Shown: in pieces, positions 56,760 to 64,000 of the stretch
How positions within the stretch are numbered: the first letter of the stretch is position 1
Layout of the letters: every line of letters begins with the position of its first letter
Source of the DNA: Macrotrachela quadricornifera
Lineage: Eukaryota > Rotifera > Eurotatoria > Philodinida > Philodinidae
Direction of reading: 5' to 3'
Assembly: GCA_022393335.1 (NCBI GenBank)
Contig: JAJEKB010021303.1
Location: 197,768-261,767, forward strand
DNA: 64,000 bases
The notes under the pieces: model-generated
The model's input: only the letters and a program-made list of their open reading frames with translations
What the model was told of the DNA's origin: nothing
Databases searched by the model: none
Program-made: the position numbers and the translations under genes

Positions 56760-59700
56760 CATGACAAATTAAAATAAGAGCTGTTATTATTAGAAACTTT
56801 CAAACAATAATGAGTTGACATCGTATATCTTCGTCAAACTAAAGTAATAGATTGTTTCTTGAAAGTTCTGATTGGTTAATAGATGCATAAAATGCACCGG
56901 TTTCTCCCTGGTAAAGTCAAGAATTGTGATCAGCTGACTACCGGTCAGTCTAAAGAAAACTTGACGCGTCTAAAATATGAGCGTGGTCATCACTATGGAA
57001 TGTTAGTAAAATGATTATCCGCATCGACAGCCACACTCCAATGAGGAATGTTCCATAATAACTTGATATTCAAGACGTTCGCTATGCGCTATTAACCTTT
57101 TTTATTATTCTAAGTGAAATTTAGGGATTTAAAACGTCATTCTGTTTGACTCGCTATGCAATAAGATTATTTTATGTGTAAGAGCTACTTCGACATAGAC
57201 TATCGGTTACATATGCCAAGCATTTTCAATTGGAATCTTTTTGAACTTATACATGTAAAAAATATTGGGCAAATAATCAGAGCTAAATCGATTATAGCCA
57301 AAAATAATCCAAAAGACCAAATTTTCATCCATTAGTCATATTATTTCTGATTATCATCGATAAGAAATTTATAAAAAAAAATAGATTATATGGATGCAAA
57401 TCAAAGGAAATTGCTTAAAGGTATTACCATTTACTCTCAAGAAAAATCGCTTATCGTCAATTTTTTTCATGAATTTTTAATCGATCATAATTGATTTTAA
57501 ACTGATTATTAGTCACTAGTATAACAATATTTGAAATTAAATATACTTACGTGATAAAAGATTTCGAGTGTATGAGTTGTTTTTTGTGTGCTTGTGAGCG
57601 ATTTTGCTACGTATATATCGTCGACAAAATCACTAGATTTTTTCCAACTTACTTTGTTTTATGTGATTAATGAAGCATGATATTTTCATTAACGAGACAG
57701 TGTATTGCCTGTATGCGTTCGTTCTTGCGTGTATATCATCATTTTAAACTTCTTCCTTTTTTTTGTTTGCTTTTTGTTACGCTTCGTTACATTTCGTGTT
57801 TTTATGATAGAAAAATAACCATTAATATTTGCATACATTCTATGCATTATATTTTAATTTCGTAATTGTCTCATATGAAAACGAAATAATACTTTTTTGA
57901 AACCGTATATGAGAAATGCTAGCAGTATACTGTTCTATATTGGATTACTTCATGGCAACGACTCGTCCTGTTTACTACACAAATACATTTTGCTCAGAAA
58001 AATCGATCAATGCAATTTTATTTTTGTAATTCAACGGCAGATGTTCGTTTTGGAGAACTGTACCAAGACAAATACAAAAATCATGTGGAATATGGGTCTG
58101 AGTCTTAGTTGAAAGCGGATCGATCCGATCCGGTTGTACTTTTAAAATCGATCGTTCTTCATCGGCTTTTGAAGATTTTTGAGATACTAAGGCTAGCTTA
58201 TTTTACTCACTTTCAACGATTTTCTGTGGTATCAATAGTCAAGAGATATGACTCTGAGAGTTTCTCATTGACAAAAGTTTAACTTCGTCTAAAAAGAAAG
58301 GTATCAATTCGTTACAGTACGTTACGAAAGCTCTGCTTTTTACTCAACTTTCGTAAGAAGATAAAATGTATAAATCATAAAAGACAGAGTTTTTGTAACG
58401 GCTTTGACAGAACTTTCCTTTGGATCATACAAGGCTTTCATAGAACTCTTATATAGATACCGTAACGTCAGAACAGTTAGTGTGATCTCTAATCAGATTA
58501 TATTGACAGGGATTTTGTGCATCATTTTACAAAGCTTTTGTATCGAGGTTAACATTTTATAAGAAAATATGACGAGAAAAATTCGAGAGTGTAAAGGGAG
58601 AACCAGCAGACAAATACAGCCATGCTTTAATTTTTTTGACCAAAAATTAAAATAAGATAGAAATAAGGGTAACAATTGAATTCCTTAGCTTTAATTCAAC
58701 AGTGTTATAGTGTCATTCACATATATCTTTTTTTTCTCCTGTTATATGGATGACACATATGGCATACATATGAAGAATTTTTTCCTTTTCTCTTTCTACA
58801 TTTTGTTATTTTCCAAATGATCTCTTTTGATAGTGTTTAGGATTTTTCTTGATCTCTCACTATATATGTTTCGATCGTTTTGGAAAATAAACGGACATTT
58901 TTAGTTTCGATTAACTTGATCAATTCACACGTTAACAAACAGTTACAACAATAATTAGTGGTACAATCACGCAGGCAATGTTGAAAAAGTAAATATTTAG
59001 AAGTGACTGCATCATCTACGAGTGTGTCGCAGATGATTAATATACAGAATAGTATCGGATATTTAGAGAATTTGAGTACATAATAGTTGTCGCCAATGAA
59101 CGACACTTGCTGACTTAACAGATATTTCTATGCAAGAGTATTCACTACGAGTACCCTGTTTTCTTTTCATAGGGTATTAATCTTTCAAACTGTTTGTGAA
59201 TGCAAAACAACTTTGTTACAAAATTTCGGCAGAATAGATAACAACAGAGCTTTTATATTATGAAAGCCGTGCAAATTTTTTGTAACAAGTCGATACACTC
59301 CGATCTGATATCCCAGCTCTAAATATTGACCAACACATTCTCATTTTATGAATAGAACCTCATATAATGTTGAATGAGTTTACTATGCCCATCAAAAGTT
59401 AGCCATATTTTACAAGTTTATATTGGTCTAAACTCGTGAAGGACCGAATCTCGGCCCGGTGTGAAATGAAAATGACGATAAGAATTATTCAATTTTCAAT
59501 AAGAAGATTAGCTAAAGATACTTTCAAAACTTGTACTTAAGAAAATGCATTTTAGAGTTGCATTTTCTATTTCTCAATAGGGTCGATGACTTCAGCATTC
59601 AATTTCCATTTCTGCAGATATATGATAAACAGATTTCATACTTTGTTTGACTTATATTATCGAAACTTGTTTCTACAGGTTGAACTAAAATGTGATTCAT

Positions 59701-60842
59701 TGTGGGAATATCTGCTAGTTGGTGAAGATTAAGTTAAAAGATCTATGATTGCGAAGGACTAAATCATAAAAAGTGAGAAACGACTGATTATTCTTCTATA
59801 TTTGTCAACAAATGGTAATTTCTACTAGATCTAATGAGAGCAATCGAAATTGAACATCAATACTTTAAATAATATCATCGATTACAAGAACTGTAAACAG
59901 TATACCTTAGAGAAAATATTGAGTTCAGGGGTATCCTTGTACTGAGAGAGCCTCAGTAAGGTACCCGTTATAGATACTTCGAAAATTCTCAGTAATCTTA
60001 TTGATGTACATAATGCATCCGGTGCCTGTATCTGTAATTTTACTGAGGATAACTCTACAAAATATCCGAGATGTGTCGTACTCTGTGTAACATCTGTTCA
60101 TTCACCGTTTTCTTTTGCATATATGGCTCTATATCGATAACTAGACAAAACATACGAAACTAAAATTTTTTCATACTAGTTTTTTCAGATTACTTCTTAA
60201 ATTTTCAGAATTTGACATATTAAATTCATTAATATCGAAAAAATGTCGTAAATTTTCCTAAAAGAAACAAAAATGAAAAAAGTTAAAGATTACGTTTAAT
60301 TATCAGCATACTACAATTTTAGCAACATTATCCAATTAAGTATTTAATCAGTATCTTCAAGTACCCATTTACTAGATGCCTTCCAGCAGGATACTCACTC
60401 GAGTACCTTATACATAGCTAAAAATACATTAATTAATTGTATCGAAAGGATTAATCTTGGAATAAATAATATTTTTTAATAAATTTCATTTATATTATCA
60501 TCTATTGAAAAGCTAGTCTCATCAATTTCTGAATAGACTTGTTTTTATATTAATATTTATTTCAATTTCAAGTAGTCTTTTACCATATATTTTTTTCAAA
60601 AATGTCAAAATCGAAGATGTATATAGCGTCTAAAAACCGAATCTCATTAGTGTTATATATTTGTCATATCAACTGGAATAATAGTTTAACGAAAGAAAAA
60701 TGCAACTCTTTATTTATTATTTCAAATAAGAACAATGTAAAATTGTTTTTCAAGAATATTCAAATCATATTTCTACAATGAACTATCAATGAAATAATTT
60801 TGAATAAAAGTATTTATCACAATTATTTAAAAAAATATATAT

Positions 60843-61149
60843 TTAAGTTTTTTTGTTTTTCTTGTTAGATTTTGATGTTTGAGTTGATTGAAGACAATTT
60901 AACATTTCAGTTGAAATATCACCTTTTGATGGACGAATAATAATTGGTCGAAGACGACGAATACAATTAAGAACTTGTGATGTTTTATATTTTGTTTCAC
61001 GACGATATCGATTTAAAAATAAATTTTCTATAAAATATATTTAAGTTTAAAGTAAAAGATAAAATATCAATTTTACCATCTATTTGTACATTAACTACTT
61101 GTTCGATAATAAGAAAAATAAATAATAGATATAATACTCGTTGACCCAT
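60843..61149 (-). CDS. small secreted basic peptide, family unknown
   Basis: Two exons on the minus strand, 61149-61077 and 61027-60843, GT-AG and in phase, 85 aa. Residues 1-20 (MGQRVLYLLFIFLIIEQVVN) are a strong signal peptide. The mature part is basic, contains a possible RYRR processing site at about residue 34, two Cys in LNC contexts and a Lys-rich C terminus (KSNKKNKKT). I recognise no family; a short cytokine-, hormone- or antimicrobial-like peptide is possible but unproven. It lies head-to-head with the cysteine-rich secreted peptide gene, with 187 bp between starts. Confidence 0.65.
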
Positions 61150-61336
61150 TGGTAAAAGAAAGATATATCTTATGATGAAACACTTGTTATATTCTAATCA
61201 TACAAAGATAAGATATTCCTCTTCTCTTTCTCTCTCTCTCTCTATTTTTTTTTTGTGTATAGAATGTATAAATATCATTCATATTTTGCGAAATACATTC
61301 ATACCAAAAGAAGAAAAAAAAAATCTACGCGATAAA
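61150..61336. promoter_or_regulatory. 187-bp shared intergenic region of two divergent secreted-peptide genes, with a (TC)n tract
   Basis: It holds a pyrimidine microsatellite (TCTCTTTCTCTCTCTCTCTC, about 61220-61243) followed by a T-run, between start codons on opposite strands. Its short length implies a bidirectional promoter. No specific factor site is claimed. Confidence 0.55.
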
Positions 61337-61721
61337 ATGCATAAGTTAGTAATATTATTTATTATCTGTGGAATTATAATTCCAACAGAAAGTTTTTTAG
61401 GTGGAATAAGACGCACGTAAGATTTTATTTTAAAATAAAAAAAAAGAAAAATTAATTTAAATTATTCTATATAGATGTGAATGTAAAGCTGTTTCTGATA
61501 CGGTTCATTTACCATTTCATAAATGGAAAATTTCAAGTTGTGCATTTTGTTCATGTAATAATGCAGCTATGGTAAATTGTGAACAATCATGTCAAGATAT
61601 GGTTAGAAATTATGCTAAAACTGGCTGTGGAAAATTAGTTCGAGGTTCAAAAGTTGTTTCTAAATATGATGCAGGTGGTTGTGGAAAAGCTGTTGGAAAA
61701 GAAGTACACAGTTGTGCTTAA
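61337..61721 (+). CDS. small secreted cysteine-rich peptide, family unknown
   Basis: Two exons (61337-61416 and 61475-61721), in phase, 108 aa. Residues 1-19 are a signal peptide (MHKLVILFIICGIIIPTES). The mature chain contains ten cysteines (TCEC, SCAFCSC, NC, SC, TGCGK, GGCGK, SC), enough for five disulfides, with two GCGK boxes spaced about 18 residues apart. The start is the ATG at 61337; an in-frame ATG at 61172 would add a Ser-rich leader encoded by the TC microsatellite, which is unlikely. I do not recognise the fold. A secreted defence or matrix peptide is possible. It forms a divergent pair with 60843-61149. Confidence 0.78.
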
Positions 61722-62199
61722 AATAAGACATTATTAATTTGTGTTTTTTTTTTGATATTGTTTGATAATGTGAAAAAAACACATTTATGCATATATACAA
61801 ATAAATAATTTCATGAAAATAACAAAAAAAAAATATTCTTGTTTTTTCCCCAGTTTAGTTAAATAAATATTTTTATTATAGTAAAATAATAGTAACGAAA
61901 ATAGTTGTTATCATTAATAGACGAATGATCTTATACAATCTTATTCGCCGTTCTCTTTCTATCTTTATATTCCAAGTACATAGATATAATATCATTTGAC
62001 CTTGATATTCATAGTTTGTAAATTTGTATACCTCGATCTGTCATCTATTTGATTCAATAAAAGATATTATATAGACATCTTATTTTTGTTATTATTGTCA
62101 TCAGTTATTTTCTTTTACTAAATAATACTAAAGGAAAAGAAAAGAATAGGAAAACAAATATGTCTTATTGCGTTGTTTGACTTAACTGATATTTTTTTG
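61722..62199. other. 3' UTR and intergenic up to the gap
   Basis: AT-rich, with an AATAAA-like AAATAAATAATTTC at about 61800 that could serve polyadenylation. No gene. Confidence 0.5.
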
Positions 62200-62646
62200 N
62201 NNNNNNNNNNNNNNNNNNNNNNNNNNNNNNNNNNNNNNNNNNNNNNNNNNNNNNNNNNNNNNNNNNNNNNNNNNNNNNNNNNNNNNNNNNNNNNNNNNNN
62301 NNNNNNNNNNNNNNNNNNNNNNNNNNNNNNNNNNNNNNNNNNNNNNNNNNNNNNNNNNNNNNNNNNNNNNNNNNNNNNNNNNNNNNNNNNNNNNNNNNNN
62401 NNNNNNNNNNNNNNNNNNNNNNNNNNNNNNNNNNNNNNNNNNNNNNNNNNNNNNNNNNNNNNNNNNNNNNNNNNNNNNNNNNNNNNNNNNNNNNNNNNNN
62501 NNNNNNNNNNNNNNNNNNNNNNNNNNNNNNNNNNNNNNNNNNNNNNNNNNNNNNNNNNNNNNNNNNNNNNNNNNNNNNNNNNNNNNNNNNNNNNNNNNNA
62601 ACAAATATGTCTTATTGCGTTGTTTGACTTAACTGATATTTTTTTG
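62153..62646. other. 400-N assembly gap flanked by an identical 47-bp repeat
   Basis: Ns occupy 62200-62599. The 47 bp to the left (62153-62199, AACAAATATGTCTTATTGCG to ATATTTTTTTG) are repeated exactly to the right (62600-62646). This is what unmerged overlapping contig ends, or a tandem repeat, produce. Frames predicted across the gap are meaningless. Confidence 0.95.
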
Positions 62647-64000
62647 TATAAACTGAGTTTATGAAAGTATGAAAACTGAATACTATTACCATTAATATTG
62701 TCATCATTTGTCTTTTTATTCATATATATTTTTCAGTAAATAGACTTATGAACTTATATATAAAATCTTCAATTGCATACTATGCATAATCAAGTAACAG
62801 AGATTTTGTGATAATTATTAAATATATATATATATACCGATGAAAACGATCGTAATTGCACAAGAAAAAGATATGTACATATGCATTGACCTTTTTTGTC
62901 TTGAAATTCTCCTTCAGCTATTGATCGAATAATAGATTTAGTCAAAAATCAGTTTTACCTGTATAGGCATTTATTTTTTGTACAATATCCGTTTGGTATA
63001 ACAAGATCATACAGATACGATCTGACTCTCCGTTTTATTGACTATTTGCCTAAGATTTACTCTTTTCTCCTTGACTCTAAGGTTCTCCAACATCCAAATC
63101 ACGATTCATTTATCAAAAAGTTCACTGCTTCTTCTATTTCAATACATATTTACTACATACGACGTCAATTTTTTCGAGTTGCCATATTAGTTGATCGTCT
63201 CCTAAAAACTATAAATCTATGATTCATAATTATTTCTTTGTTACATAATTGAAGTATCATATTACATATAACAAAAATTCAGTGATAATTTCACTAACAT
63301 CAAGTATTGAGAACAAATAGATCGTTTCAAAAAATAATTGATCAAGATCAACATCATCACTTTCGTTGGACCATGAAGTATGATTTAGTACTGTTTGATT
63401 TTTTTCATAGGTACATCTTTGACTCAAGGTAAAATATATAAAGACGATTATTCATTACAGAGAGATATTTTTTGTCAAGGAATAGGTGAAAAATTAATTT
63501 ATTTTCCTACATGATATAGCTGTACTTTCATCGAATTTACACTTCTAACTTCAATACTATACTACTTAATAAGATCATTATTATTCATACTAAAAATATG
63601 TGTAAATGATTTGATCTTATTTCAATGTTTTTTTCGAATTTTGGGAATCTTCTAAACATATTGGTGATACTATTTCCATAGCAATTTGATAGGTTATAAT
63701 CTTAATAAGCAAAGTAGAATAGATTATTCATATCATGTAGACTATTAAAAGCGTTTCTCTTCTGTTGCTTCATCTTGATGTAGTATTGAATAAAAGATTA
63801 AAAAGGAAGAAAAAGAGCGTTGTTTTTTTTCTGCATTCCAACATTTGTTTAAGGAACCCTATATGATTAAGGAAGAAATATATAATTATAATCACTAGGA
63901 GATAAAAATTTCTTGACTATGAAAATAATGAGTTTTGATGTTCATACTTTTTTGTAGCAATCATTATAAAAATAACATCTGTCATTTCAGCGTTACTTAT
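62647..64000. other. gene-free right flank
   Basis: AT-rich sequence with a (TA)n run near 62821-62836. I see no coding frame, RNA gene or transposon end. Confidence 0.5.

Larger units (their letters stand above)
55520..60842. other. 5.3-kb gene-free interval with MITE and foldback relics
   Basis: Apart from the two elements listed separately (55670-55870 and 56201-56759), I find no coding frame with a domain, signal peptide or splice continuation, and no RNA gene. Composition is less AT-extreme than elsewhere between 57540 and 60100, so old transposon sequence may remain unrecognised. Confidence 0.5.

Noticed and set aside
57677..59106. Several 60-89 codon frames in the right-hand gene-free interval
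   Set aside because: Composition (Phe/Ile/Cys/Tyr-rich) is that of random AT-rich sequence, and no continuation by splicing was found.
62118..62723. Open frames across the N gap
   Set aside because: They consist of translated Ns plus the two flanking 47-bp repeats.

Overview
The window looks like nuclear DNA of a bdelloid rotifer (or a close rotifer relative). It is AT-rich. Its genes have many short (about 45-70 nt) GT-AG introns. Metazoan housekeeping orthologues sit beside bacterial-type or lineage-expanded genes: a thiaminase I-like secreted protein, a free-standing NRPS condensation domain, ADP-ribosyltransferase/TPR proteins and a caspase-LRR protein. Several start codons lie just downstream of a polypyrimidine-AG, as expected for 5'-UTR introns or the spliced-leader trans-splicing known in rotifers. 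The species call is inference from gene content. All exon maps were built by hand, using protein-family continuity and codon phase across GT-AG junctions.

Layout. 1-5.8 kb: gene-poor, with a 29-bp tandem repeat and a broken DDE/SWIM transposase. 5.8-13 kb, all plus strand: mitochondrial acyl carrier protein (NDUFAB1), secreted thiaminase I-like protein, nine-exon ALDH7A1, and an APH-fold kinase-like protein with altered catalytic residues. 13-21.4 kb, minus strand: caspase-LRR gene (15.0-18.0 kb) and condensation-domain protein (19.9-21.4 kb), with a truncated MITE upstream. 22.9-30.4 kb, plus strand: riboflavin transporter (SLC52-like), then TLDc protein and AVL9 only 86 bp apart (possible operon). 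AVL9 intron 5 carries a 619-bp palindromic foldback element. 30.7-32.7 kb: nested repeats, including a 1.08-kb TIR transposon with an integrase-tail relic. 33.0-39.5 kb, minus strand: ART-TPR protein A, then ten-exon TADA2. 40.3-45.0 kb, plus strand: TTLL10-like ligase and a neuronal calcium sensor. 45.7-48.8 kb: tandem segmental duplication giving a second intact calcium sensor and two TTLL10 3'-end relics. 49.0-50.4 kb: amine oxidase, followed by a decayed AVL9 fragment. 53.0-55.5 kb, minus strand: ART-TPR protein B. 55.5-60.8 kb: gene-free, with two more MITE/foldback elements. 60.8-61.7 kb: two divergent small secreted peptides, then a 400-N gap and gene-free sequence.

How the genes fit together. 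Most are unrelated housekeeping functions: lysine degradation (ALDH7A1), vitamin B2 uptake, late secretory traffic (AVL9), SAGA-type chromatin regulation (TADA2), and tubulin/calcium biology. The accessory layer stands out: two ART-TPR paralogues sharing a third, N-terminal domain; a caspase-LRR protein; a secreted thiaminase-like enzyme; and a stand-alone condensation domain. The pattern sensor repeats plus effector enzyme (LRR plus caspase, TPR plus ART) is reminiscent of innate-immune or stress-signalling architectures. That functional reading is inference.
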